Source: DATCMU01 sp036563245
Lineage (GTDB): Bacteria; Pseudomonadota; Alphaproteobacteria; Rhizobiales; Devosiaceae
DNA length: 64,000 bases
NCBI GenBank assembly: GCA_036563245.1
Contig: DATCMU010000012.1
Span: 1 to 64,000 of the forward strand
Direction: 5' to 3'
A program made the position numbers and the translations under genes. Under the pieces are notes generated by a model. That model made no database searches and had not been told where the DNA came from. It saw only the letters and a program-made list of their open reading frames with translations. Below are positions 34,476-42,702 of the stretch, piece after piece. Positions within the stretch are counted from its first letter, which is position 1. Each line of letters opens with the position of its first letter.

Positions 34476-35996
34476 ATGGATGCAAACGCCGAAAATCCGC
34501 GCCTGATCCGCATGCGCCCCGAGGACAATGTCGCCATTGTTGCCAATGACGGGGGACTGCCGGAAGGAACGCGGGTCGAAGGCGATATCCGGCTCCGCGA
34601 ACGCGTTCCGCAGGCCCACAAGGTTGCTCTGACCGATCTTGCGCCCGGAGATGCGGTCGTCCGATACGGTGTTACGATTGGCTACGCTTCAACCCCTTTG
34701 CCCGCGGGCAGTTGGGTGAACGAGGCACGGCTTCGCCTGCCTGACCCACCGCGGTTGGACAACTTGCCGATGGCGACGGTAGAGCGGCAGTTGCCGCCGC
34801 TGCACGGTTACACCTTCCAAGGGTACAGGAGTCCCGACGGGTCGGTGGGAACGCGGAACCTCCTGGCCGTGACCACCACTGTCCAGTGCGTCTCCGGGGT
34901 TGTGGACCATGCCGTCCGCCGCATCGAGGCGGAACTCCTGCCAGTCTTCCCCAATGTCGATGGTGTCGTTGCGCTGGACCACACCTATGGCTGCGGCGTT
35001 GCCATCAATGTCCCGGAGGCGGAGATTCCGATCCGGACCCTGCGCAATATCGCCCGCAATCCCAATTTTGGCGGACATGCCCTGGTGGTCAGCCTTGGCT
35101 GCGAAAAGCTGCAGCCGGCACGGCTCGGTCTGACCGAGGCTGCCACCGTTGTGCTGCAGAATCCCGATCACCAGGGGTTTTCCGACATGGTCGACGAAAT
35201 CGTCGCGCAGGCTGCGCCGATCCTTGAGGCGCTCAATCGAAGAACGAGGGAGGAGTGTCCGGTTTCCGATCTGGTGATCGGTGTACAATGCGGTGGATCG
35301 GACGCATTTTCTGGCGTCACGGCCAATCCCGCCCTTGGAATGGCCAGCGATCTGATCGTACGCGCCGGTGGCACGGTGTTGTTCTCCGAGGTGACAGAGG
35401 TGCGCGACGGCGTCGCCGAACTGACCGCGCGGGCGGCGACCCCTGAGGTGGCACATGCGATCGTTGATCAGCTCGCCTGGTACGACGCCTATCTCGCCCG
35501 GTGGTCGACCGATCGAGCGTCCAATACTACCCCGGGCAACAAGGCCGGCGGGCTGTCCAATATCGTCGAGAAGGCGATGGGTTCCATCGTCAAGTCCGGC
35601 ACGGCGCCGATTTCCGGCGTCATCGCACCGGGCGATCGTGCCATGAAAAAGGGTTTGCTGTTTGCAGCAACCCCTGCATCCGATTTCATTTGCGGTACGC
35701 TGCAACTGGCGGCGGGCGCTGCAGTCCATGTTTTCACAACAGGTCGCGGGACCCCATACGGTCTTGCGGCCATGCCCGTGATAAAGGTTGCCACGCGAAG
35801 TGAATTGGCACGCCGCTGGCATGACTTGATAGATGTCGATGCCGGGCCAGTCGCAACGGGGTCGCTGACGCTTGAACAGATGGGCTGGCGCATGTTTGAG
35901 GAAATCCTGGCTGTTGCCAGCGGAAAACGCAGTGCGGCCGAGCGTTTGGCGTTGAAGAATGACCTCGTCCTGTTCAATCCCGCGCCGGTGACGTGA
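34476..35996 (+). CDS. garD: Galactarate dehydratase (UxaA family)
   Basis: A 506-residue protein that matches E. coli GarD across its whole length. An N-terminal SAF-like domain (about 10-85, IPQGHKVAL-type VPQAHKVAL) is followed by the large metal-dependent domain with GYGCGVAI-type TYGCGVAIN, VSLGCEKLQP, GVQCGGSDAFSGV and the ending FNPAPVT. It dehydrates meso-galactarate to 5-keto-4-deoxy-glucarate. ATG 34476 lies one base after the gudD stop. With udh and kdgD on the opposite strand this completes a galacturonate-to-2-oxoglutarate-semialdehyde route. Confidence 0.95.
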   Translation: MDANAENPRLIRMRPEDNVAIVANDGGLPEGTRVEGDIRLRERVPQAHKVALTDLAPGDAVVRYGVTIGYASTPLPAGSWVNEARLRLPDPPRLDNLPMATVERQLPPLHGYTFQGYRSPDGSVGTRNLLAVTTTVQCVSGVVDHAVRRIEAELLPVFPNVDGVVALDHTYGCGVAINVPEAEIPIRTLRNIARNPNFGGHALVVSLGCEKLQPARLGLTEAATVVLQNPDHQGFSDMVDEIVAQAAPILEALNRRTREECPVSDLVIGVQCGGSDAFSGVTANPALGMASDLIVRAGGTVLFSEVTEVRDGVAELTARAATPEVAHAIVDQLAWYDAYLARWSTDRASNTTPGNKAGGLSNIVEKAMGSIVKSGTAPISGVIAPGDRAMKKGLLFAATPASDFICGTLQLAAGAAVHVFTTGRGTPYGLAAMPVIKVATRSELARRWHDLIDVDAGPVATGSLTLEQMGWRMFEEILAVASGKRSAAERLALKNDLVLFNPAPVT

Positions 35997-36078
35997 AGAT
36001 GCAAAGTCGTGGATTGGCAACATCGCATTCAGCCGTTGAGTGGGGAACCGCGCGGCCCAAGTGCAGAGGAGAACGAGG

Positions 36079-36801
36079 GTGAGCCAGCCCAATCCAGTCA
36101 AGGGTAGTCTTGTCGCCAGCCTCGAAGCCGAGCTGCGCGCTGCGATCCTCAACGAGAGATTTCCCGTTGGCTCTCGACTGCCCAGCGAGCTGCGGCTGGC
36201 CGATTCCCACGGCGTCAGCCGGACGGTTGTGCGAGAGGCGATCGCGGCCTTGAAGGCTGATGGCCTTGTCCAGCCACGCCAGGGGTCCGGGGTTTATGTC
36301 ATGCGCGCCGAGCCTGAAACCGGCTTGCCGTTTCGTGATATCGATCAGAGTCGCATCTCGTCGGTGATCGAGATGCTCGAATTGCGTACCGCTATAGAAG
36401 TCGAAGCTGCTGACCTGGCCGCCCGGCGACGCTCGCCCGCTCAGGAGGAACGGATCCTTGAGGCGTCGCGCAATGTTTCGGTACTGGCAAGCAAGGGCGC
36501 CCCAACATCGGAGGCCGACCTGACCTTCCATCTCTCGATTGCCGCAGCTACGAACAACCCGATGTTCGTGCAGTTTCTCAATTTTCTGGGCCAGAATGCG
36601 ATACCGCGCCGCGCCCTCAGACCTGAGTTCAACGAGGCATTGGGTGGCAGCTACATCGCCATGATCGACCGAGAGCACGAGGCCATTATCCGGGCGATCC
36701 AGGCGAGTGACGGGCCGGCGGCCCGTCAGGCGATGCGCAAGCACCTCGAGGGTAGCCAGGAGCGCTACCGCGCCCTCATGCGCAAATTGCTGGCGACCTG
36801 A
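36079..36801 (+). CDS. GntR-family (FadR subfamily) regulator of the uronate/aldarate genes
   Basis: A 240-residue regulator with an N-terminal winged helix (about 10-78, LPSELRLADSHGVSRTVVREAIAAL) and a C-terminal FCD domain. ADLTFHLSIA and later His residues would bind a metal or carboxylate. It starts at GTG with AGGAGA seven bases upstream; longer frames lack support. As the last gene of the rightward uronate operon it probably represses the divergent promoter region near 25289-25342, with a uronate or aldarate as inducer, like ExuR/UxuR-type proteins. Confidence 0.9.
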   Translation: MSQPNPVKGSLVASLEAELRAAILNERFPVGSRLPSELRLADSHGVSRTVVREAIAALKADGLVQPRQGSGVYVMRAEPETGLPFRDIDQSRISSVIEMLELRTAIEVEAADLAARRRSPAQEERILEASRNVSVLASKGAPTSEADLTFHLSIAAATNNPMFVQFLNFLGQNAIPRRALRPEFNEALGGSYIAMIDREHEAIIRAIQASDGPAARQAMRKHLEGSQERYRALMRKLLAT

Positions 36802-36982
36802 GTGACGTTGCGCTGACCGGCGTAATTGTCGGCCGCGTTATGCAGCAAGTGTGCCCAATCCGCCTTGCATAAAACTTTATTCAGTTTCGGAACCAAACGG
36901 TGATTCGCCTCCGGTATTCGTGATCCGGTCGCGGTGAGCCATGCCGCCGCAACCAAGAACACGCGAATGAAGCGAGGCGGAA

Positions 36983-38146
36983 ATGCTTGGACCTGCCCAG
37001 AGCAATGTGTCCGACGAACAGGTCGAAGGCGAACAGGGAGCAGGGCGTCAGGAGCCGTCCGGCATCGAGCGCCGGCGCCATCCCAGGGTTGCGATCCCGG
37101 ACGTGGCGGTCGACACCGGGCGTGGCGGCGCGGCCGACATGGATCGTTGGCGTGACGACAATCGGCAGGAAGATCGTCGCCAGGGCGACAGACGCACCAG
37201 CGATCGCCGCCAGGGCGACCGGCGTCAGGGCGATCGGCGCGGTGTCGATGCCTTGCGTTCCGATGTGCAATGGACCGTGGCCCGCGATACCAGCGGCGGA
37301 CGTTTCGCCTGGTTTCGCAAACTGGGCATAAAGCCCTCGCGCCTGGCGTTGCTCGGTGTCGCCATGTTCGCAGGTGGCCTCGCCGCGTTCATTGCCGTTC
37401 AGGGCGACCGCCAGTCCGCCCCCGCAGCAGAGCCCGTCGTCGCCGAAGCGCCGCCTGTCGTCAAGGCCAGGACCAGGCAGGTTCTGGTCGCCATGGCGCC
37501 GATCGGGGTTGGCGACAAGGTCACTGCAAGCGCAATCGGCTGGGCCGAGTGGCCCGAAGCCTCGGTGCGGCCCGACTATCTGGATCAGACCAATGCACCC
37601 GATGCGGTGACGCAACTCACCGGTCAGGTGGCCCGGCATGAATTCCTGCCCGGCGAACCGATCCGCGAGGACAAGCTCGTCAAGGGCGACGGAAGCATTC
37701 TCGCCGCGACCCTTCCCGATGGCATGCGTGCCGTATCGGTGACGGTGAACGCAGAGGCAGCCTCCGGCGGTTTCGTCAGCCCGGACGATCATGTCGATGT
37801 GGTCCTGAGCCGCCAGGTCAACAACAACGAGACGCATGCCACCGTGATGCAGACCCTCACGGTGCTCTCGAACGTCAAGGTACTTGCCATCAACGACCGG
37901 CTCGCCGGACAGGACAATGCGCCCAAGGACGAGAGCGCCAGCGTCGAAACAGGCAACACGTTCAAGGGCCAGGCCATCGCCACCCTGGCGCTCACCCCCT
38001 CGCAGGCCGAAGCGATCGTGGGGGCGTCCGCCATGGGCAAGTTGTCGCTGGTCATGCGATCGCTCGAAGACCAAGCCGGTGCGGCATCGAGCCTCAGCGA
38101 TGCCAACGCCGCAATCCGGTTGACCAGTCCGTTCTGGGCGAAATGA
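36983..38146 (+). CDS. cpaB: Flp/Tad pilus assembly protein CpaB with Arg-rich N-terminal extension
   Basis: A 387-residue protein. The C-terminal part (about 118-387) is a normal CpaB/RcpC: one membrane helix at 119-139, then a SAF domain (VLVAMAPIGVGDKV) and the periplasmic region (VSPDDHVDVVLSR). Normal CpaB proteins begin at that helix. Here about 118 extra residues precede it, holding an RRRHPR motif (30-35) and five tandem pentapeptides of the form RQxDR at 61-85. GAGG lies five bases before the ATG, and no other in-frame ATG occurs between residue 53 and the helix. The extension would be cytoplasmic. Confidence 0.9.
   Translation: MLGPAQSNVSDEQVEGEQGAGRQEPSGIERRRHPRVAIPDVAVDTGRGGAADMDRWRDDNRQEDRRQGDRRTSDRRQGDRRQGDRRGVDALRSDVQWTVARDTSGGRFAWFRKLGIKPSRLALLGVAMFAGGLAAFIAVQGDRQSAPAAEPVVAEAPPVVKARTRQVLVAMAPIGVGDKVTASAIGWAEWPEASVRPDYLDQTNAPDAVTQLTGQVARHEFLPGEPIREDKLVKGDGSILAATLPDGMRAVSVTVNAEAASGGFVSPDDHVDVVLSRQVNNNETHATVMQTLTVLSNVKVLAINDRLAGQDNAPKDESASVETGNTFKGQAIATLALTPSQAEAIVGASAMGKLSLVMRSLEDQAGAASSLSDANAAIRLTSPFWAK
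37163..37237 (+). repeat. Five 15-bp tandem repeats inside cpaB
   Basis: Five consecutive in-frame 15-base units encode RQEDR, RQGDR, RTSDR, RQGDR and RQGDR. Units 2, 4 and 5 are almost identical (CGCCAGGGCGACCGG type). Such a coding minisatellite could vary in copy number between strains. Confidence 0.9.
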
Positions 38147-38247
38147 GCGAAGAACCGGCACAAAACACCTGAAACGCAGAACCGGGCGTTAATTCGCTGT
38201 TGAATGTGGGCTGGTACAAACAAGGCAATGGGTAGGTAGAAACCGCG

Positions 38248-39738
38248 ATGCGGTTCAAAGCGACGGCGGGCAGCATGAAACGCACCGGCAGGGCTCTTGG
38301 GGGCATTTCGAAGTCAAGGATCGCAAGGGCGGTCGGATTTGGCCGCAGCGCCATGCGGCGCGCTTTCGTTGCCGGGACAACGGCCCTGGTCTTCGCCTTG
38401 GCGCTGACGGCGGGTTCCGGTCCGGCAATGGCCCAGACCGTCAACTACGACCTTTCAACGACATCGGTCCTGCGCATCAGGCTGCCGGTCTCCCAGGCCA
38501 TCACGGTGACCACGACACAGGCCGTCGCCAAGGTCGTCTCTGCCGATTCCACAATCGCCGACGCGCAACCGATCACCGAGCAGTCGATCTACCTTGTGGG
38601 CAAGAATTTCGGCACGACCACGGTCAACCTGTTTACCGATGACGGCAAGCCGATCGGCCTGCTTTCCGTGGAAGTTGGCGCCGATACCGCCGACATCGCC
38701 CGCTCCATACGGGCCGCCGTTCCCACGTCGAATGTGAAGGTGGGCAGCATAAACGGCCGGGTGAAGCTCTCGGGAACCGTGACCGACGCAACTGCCATGC
38801 AGAAGGTGCTCGATGTCGTCGGCCAATATGGCAGCCCTGCCGTGATCAACACCGTAACCCTCGCCGGTGGCCAGCAGGTCAATCTCGAGGTGCGCATTCT
38901 GGAAGCGCAGCGCAACGCGGCCCGCGAACTCGGCATCGCCTGGGGCGGCAGCATCGGCGGTGTGACCACGTCCGTGCAGGGCGGTCCCGACAATCCGGCC
39001 GCCGATGCGAAGTCCTTCTCGTCCTTTGTCACAAGTGTGCTGTCCGGCGTGAGCGGGGTGAATCTGAATGCCACGATCAATGCGCTGGAAACCAAGGGCC
39101 TCGTGCGTACCCTGGCCGAACCGAACCTGACCACGTTGTCCGGCGTCAACGCCAGCTTCCTCGCAGGTGGGCAGATCCCGATCAGGGTGAACGACAACAA
39201 CGGCAATGCCACGCTGACCTATCGCGACTTCGGCGTCCGGCTCGTCTTCACCCCCGAAGTGCTCAATGGCGATCGCATCCAGATCCATCTCACCCCTGAA
39301 GTGAGCGGCATCGGCGGTTTCACAGCCAACAATGATCCCATTTTCAACACGCGTACGCTCGACGCCACCGTCGAATTGCGTGACGGGCAAAGTTTCTCGG
39401 TGGCCGGACTTCTGCAAAACAGCACCAGTCTCAGCCAGAACCAGTTGCCATGGATCGGGGACGTGCCGATCCTTGGGTCGCTTTTCAAGTCGTCGAGCTA
39501 CCAGAAGAACGAGACCGAGCTGGTCGTGATCGTTACCCCGCGCCTGGTGCGTCCGAGTACGCCGGGACAGGTGGTCGCTTCGCCGCTCGATGCAACCCAG
39601 CCGGCCAACGACGCGGAATTCTTCGCGCTTGGCAAGATGGAAGTCACATCCAAGATGCTTGAAGACGCCCAGACCGGCGCCGGCATTGCGGGGCCCTATG
39701 GGTACATTATCGATCTGGGAACGGGGAGCGGCAGTTGA
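38248..39738 (+). CDS. cpaC: Tad pilus secretin CpaC (RcpA)
   Basis: A 496-residue secretin of the type II/Tad family that forms the outer-membrane pilus pore. The order is a signal peptide (MRRAFVAGTTALVFALALTA region), an N-terminal pilus-formation domain with LRIRLPVSQAITV, a BON-like domain (VKLSGTVTDATAMQ) and the C-terminal secretin domain ending in the LPWIGDVPILGSLFKS and ELVVIVTPRLV motifs. ATG 38248 has AGGTAG upstream, while ATG 38353 would start right at the signal peptide; either could be used. It is 101 bp behind cpaB. Confidence 0.93.
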   Translation: MRFKATAGSMKRTGRALGGISKSRIARAVGFGRSAMRRAFVAGTTALVFALALTAGSGPAMAQTVNYDLSTTSVLRIRLPVSQAITVTTTQAVAKVVSADSTIADAQPITEQSIYLVGKNFGTTTVNLFTDDGKPIGLLSVEVGADTADIARSIRAAVPTSNVKVGSINGRVKLSGTVTDATAMQKVLDVVGQYGSPAVINTVTLAGGQQVNLEVRILEAQRNAARELGIAWGGSIGGVTTSVQGGPDNPAADAKSFSSFVTSVLSGVSGVNLNATINALETKGLVRTLAEPNLTTLSGVNASFLAGGQIPIRVNDNNGNATLTYRDFGVRLVFTPEVLNGDRIQIHLTPEVSGIGGFTANNDPIFNTRTLDATVELRDGQSFSVAGLLQNSTSLSQNQLPWIGDVPILGSLFKSSSYQKNETELVVIVTPRLVRPSTPGQVVASPLDATQPANDAEFFALGKMEVTSKMLEDAQTGAGIAGPYGYIIDLGTGSGS

Positions 39739-39992
39739 AAAGTATTGCGAACTTCCGCGTGGCGCGCGCCGCGCTCGCGCTGTCGGCGGCGGCCCTGGTG
39801 CTTGGCGCCTGCGGCTATGACTACATGCAGCGATCGGACCGGATCAGCTATTCGGCTGGCAACGCGGTGGCGGCCAATCTCGAGCGCGAGACGGCCAATC
39901 CCTCCAAAGGGTCGATGAACGACACCTCAGGCCTTGGCAAGGACGGGATCGTCGTGCCGGATGCAACCCCGGCGGCGCCTCCGGCCCCCTGA
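39735..39992 (+). CDS. Small Tad-locus lipoprotein
   Basis: An 85-residue protein that starts at TTG, overlapping the cpaC stop (TTGA), with GGGGAGCGG upstream. A lipoprotein signal ends LVLGAC-G at about residue 26. The mature part has YDYMQRSDRISYSAGNAVAAN followed by a Pro/Ala-rich tail. Small proteins with a similar DR-S-AGNAVAAN stretch follow secretin genes in other alphaproteobacterial Tad loci. It occupies the position of cpaD but is far shorter (CpaD is about 220), so it may be a separate accessory lipoprotein. Confidence 0.75.
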   Translation: MKSIANFRVARAALALSAAALVLGACGYDYMQRSDRISYSAGNAVAANLERETANPSKGSMNDTSGLGKDGIVVPDATPAAPPAP

Positions 39993-40030
39993 GGCCCAGC
40001 CCGGCCGGCTTGACGCCCCCAATATACGAC

Positions 40031-40059
40031 ACCGCCCCGGATCATCGATCCGGGGCGGT
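40031..40059. terminator. Bidirectional terminator-like hairpin
   Basis: ACCGCCCCGGATC and its exact complement form a 13-bp stem with a 3-base loop between the convergent lipoprotein and TadD-like genes. T-rich tails are weak on both sides (ATCGTTTC on plus, GTCGTATATT on minus). Confidence 0.75.
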
Positions 40060-40092
40060 ATCGTTTCAGGCCTTCAGGCTTCGGCAATCAGG

Positions 40093-40617
40093 TCAGGCGC
40101 TCGCCTGCCTGGCGACGTTGCTGAGCAGTTGCAGGTTGTTGGCCACCACCACATTGCCCGGATCCAGCTTCTGCGCCGAACGGAAGCTCGAATAGGCGGA
40201 CTTGAGGTCGCCGCGCAGCATGTAGGAATAGCCGATATTGTTGTAGTACTGCAGGGTGCCGCCGGTGAGCTTGAACATTGCCGCGTAGGCACGGTCGGCG
40301 AGATCGAACCGCCGCAACCGGTCATAGGATGCGCCGAGCCCCACATAGCCCTCGGGATTGTTCGGAGAAAGCTCCACCACGCGCTTGTAGAGCGCAGCGG
40401 AATAGCCGAAGTCGTTGTTGCGAAAGTGCGCCCGCGCCTCGGAAAGCGCGCGGTCGGCCGTGTAGTCGCCGATATTGGAAATGTCGGCGACCTTCAGGCT
40501 GTTGTCGCCATAGGTACTCATGCCGACCATGTCGGTGCTGCAGCCGGCGAGTGGCAACCCGGCCAGCGCCAGGGCAAACAAACCCCGGCCGATTACGTTC
40601 TTGAATTGGTGACGCAT
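40093..40617 (-). CDS. tadD: TadD-like TPR lipoprotein
   Basis: A 174-residue protein with a lipoprotein signal (LAGLPLAGC-S, Cys near residue 26) and at least three tetratricopeptide repeats (ALYKRVVELSPNNPEGYVGLG, then DRAYAAMFKLTGG, then SAYSSFRSAQKLDPGN). TadD proteins are TPR lipoproteins that help assemble Tad secretins. GGGGATC lies upstream of ATG 40617; a longer frame starts within the promoter region. It runs opposite to cpaBC and ends at the shared hairpin. Confidence 0.8.
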   Translation of the reverse strand: MRHQFKNVIGRGLFALALAGLPLAGCSTDMVGMSTYGDNSLKVADISNIGDYTADRALSEARAHFRNNDFGYSAALYKRVVELSPNNPEGYVGLGASYDRLRRFDLADRAYAAMFKLTGGTLQYYNNIGYSYMLRGDLKSAYSSFRSAQKLDPGNVVVANNLQLLSNVARQASA

Positions 40618-40774
40618 GCCCCCGATCCCCAATGCGATATCCAGGTCCGATGGTCTATCGGTTTCAATAGACCCTAGCCGCAAAGTGGGTTAACGCCGGT
40701 AAACGCGCGACCCCGATCTCACGGTAGACCTAACGCCGCGTTAAGGCCCGGGCGGTAGCGCGGGAGGCCCCGCC

Positions 40775-42544
40775 CTACTGGGCGAGGCGCAACCTGGAGA
40801 TCTTGGTTGCGATGTCCTGGAACACCGCATCAAGCTGTGAGGGATCGCTGGGGAAATAGGCGTGCGAGGCGTCGGTGGCGCAGTTGGTCAGCATGGTCTG
40901 CGTCTTGGTATTCGGCGGCTGCAGGCCGATCGTATAGATCTCGACCCCTTCCTTCTTGGCATTCGTGCAGGCCGCAAGCGTCTTGGTGTCCATGTCCGCC
41001 TGCAGCGTCGAGGTCGAATCCCCCATGTTGCCGAGCCGGTTGTTATAGAGGAAGCCGTAGGCCGAGTAGAGGCTGGACCCGTTCATGCTGCCGTTGGGAT
41101 AGAACGTGTTCTCGCCGTCGGTCATCATGATGATGACCTTGTAGGTTGCAGTGTCATAGGCGCGGCCCTGCGTGAAAGGCGAGCCAGGCGACAGGACGCG
41201 CCAGCCCCAAATCGTGCCCTCATGGATGTTCGTGCCGCCATTGGCCACCATGCTGTCGATTTCGCTTTTCACCGGCGAACGCTGGTTGGTGAGCGGCAGG
41301 ATGGCGGCAGAGGGGCAGTCGCCGTTGGGGCCGTAGAAACCGCTATAGTTCACCGTGACGCCGGGAACGTATTTGCACAGGCGTTCCTGCTTTTCCCGGT
41401 CGGGCAGATCCGATCCGGTATCGTAGTAAGGGCAGGTGATGGTGCTGGTCGTGGTGCCACCCGATGAACTGGACGTGGTCGTGCCGGACGAGCAGGAGCA
41501 AACGTTCGATCCGCTTGTCGAGCCGCCGCTGAACAGCGTCTTCGTGCAATCGGTTGAGGTTCTGTAGCGCAGCCGGCCCCGCCTGTCATAGTAGGGTTCC
41601 GTAGTGGTCGTGCAACTGCACGAACCAGCGAGCACGGCGCACTGCGAGGGCGTATCGCTGATATAGTCGCCCGAACCGGTGCTCCAGCCATCGGGCGCGT
41701 CGGGCATCATCGCCGGGGTGAACAGGGTGTCCGGAACCGAGGAGTCGGGCGGATCGTCCGTGGTGTCATAAGGCGATTTGCGCGCTTCAACGCAGCCGCC
41801 CCAGCTGACATTGGAGAAATTGTTGAACAGCGCGATGCGATCCACCGGCCCGTTGAACGGCGTGGTGTGATTGTCGTCGTCATCGAAATTGTCGCGCGTG
41901 ATCTGGGCGGCCCCGGTCCGGTCCATCCAGCTCGCGTTGGCGTTCGCGGTGCCTACGTTTACCAGCTCGGTGAACGGCACGATGCCGACTTGGACGTTGG
42001 GTAGCGTGTCCTGGTTCGAAAACAGGATATCTGTCGCGTTCTTGGCCGCCGTCTTGAGATTGTCCATGCGGCTGTAGCTGGCCATGGAACCGGAATTGTC
42101 GAGCACCATCGCCACTTCGACATAGAGTTTCTTGCGCGTTGCCTCGGCGACGAGGCGCGCCTGGATCTGCGGCACGCCGACGAGTCCCACGAAAGTGGTC
42201 GGTACGGTGATCTGCGCCTGCAGGTGAAGTGTTCCGTCGGTCGTATTGGTAGCGACGCTTTCAATGTTCACCGTTATCGATTTGTCGGCGATGCGCTCGA
42301 CGACCAGCTTCTGTGCGGTCGCCTTGATCTGGCTGTCCGTCTCGCTGTAAATCTCGGGCTGCAGCGACAGAGCCGCCGAGTCCAGCGCTTCCTGGGCCCG
42401 CGTTCTGGCCTGCTGCACCGACGTGAAATCGACGACTGCGCCTGCCACCGCGACCAGCACGATGGAAAGAATGCCGAAAAGGGTGGCAAACGCCCCCCTG
42501 TCGTCCCGGCCAAATCTCGCGATCAGTCCAAGCAATGCGTTCAA
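40775..42544 (-). CDS. tadG: TadG-like von Willebrand factor A pilus-associated protein
   Basis: A 589-residue protein. The N terminus carries the TadE/TadG-type pseudopilin segment (DDRGAFATLFGILSIVLVAV), which includes the single membrane helix. A von Willebrand A domain follows with MIDAS motif DNSGS, interrupted by a long Ser/Thr/Cys-rich stretch (SSGTTTSSSSGGTTTSTITC) and continued with IIMMTDGENTF. The TTG start at 42544 with GGGGGAT upstream gives a normal short N terminus; ATG 42598 is the alternative. It is probably anchored in the membrane with the domain outside. Confidence 0.85.
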   Translation of the reverse strand: MNALLGLIARFGRDDRGAFATLFGILSIVLVAVAGAVVDFTSVQQARTRAQEALDSAALSLQPEIYSETDSQIKATAQKLVVERIADKSITVNIESVATNTTDGTLHLQAQITVPTTFVGLVGVPQIQARLVAEATRKKLYVEVAMVLDNSGSMASYSRMDNLKTAAKNATDILFSNQDTLPNVQVGIVPFTELVNVGTANANASWMDRTGAAQITRDNFDDDDNHTTPFNGPVDRIALFNNFSNVSWGGCVEARKSPYDTTDDPPDSSVPDTLFTPAMMPDAPDGWSTGSGDYISDTPSQCAVLAGSCSCTTTTEPYYDRRGRLRYRTSTDCTKTLFSGGSTSGSNVCSCSSGTTTSSSSGGTTTSTITCPYYDTGSDLPDREKQERLCKYVPGVTVNYSGFYGPNGDCPSAAILPLTNQRSPVKSEIDSMVANGGTNIHEGTIWGWRVLSPGSPFTQGRAYDTATYKVIIMMTDGENTFYPNGSMNGSSLYSAYGFLYNNRLGNMGDSTSTLQADMDTKTLAACTNAKKEGVEIYTIGLQPPNTKTQTMLTNCATDASHAYFPSDPSQLDAVFQDIATKISRLRLAQ

Positions 42545-42702
42545 GGTGCAATATCCCCCGGATCGGGCGTGCCTTACGCTAGTAACCGGTGGCGGCATAC
42601 GCTCGAACAAGCTTGCGGCACGCACCAGAGCCAGACACCATTGGTCCGGTCAGCCGAGGCGATGCCCGGTTATCCACTTATGAGTGTGCCGGAAATTCGT
42701 AA

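Noticed and set aside
37178..37237. CRISPR-like or satellite repeat
   Set aside because: The repeats are contiguous 15-bp in-frame units without spacers and encode a pentapeptide in cpaB.
40031..40059. Possible attachment-site copy of the tRNA-His 3' end
   Set aside because: CGATCCGGGG is shared with the tRNA, but the match breaks at once and the sequence is half of a perfect 13-bp terminator stem.
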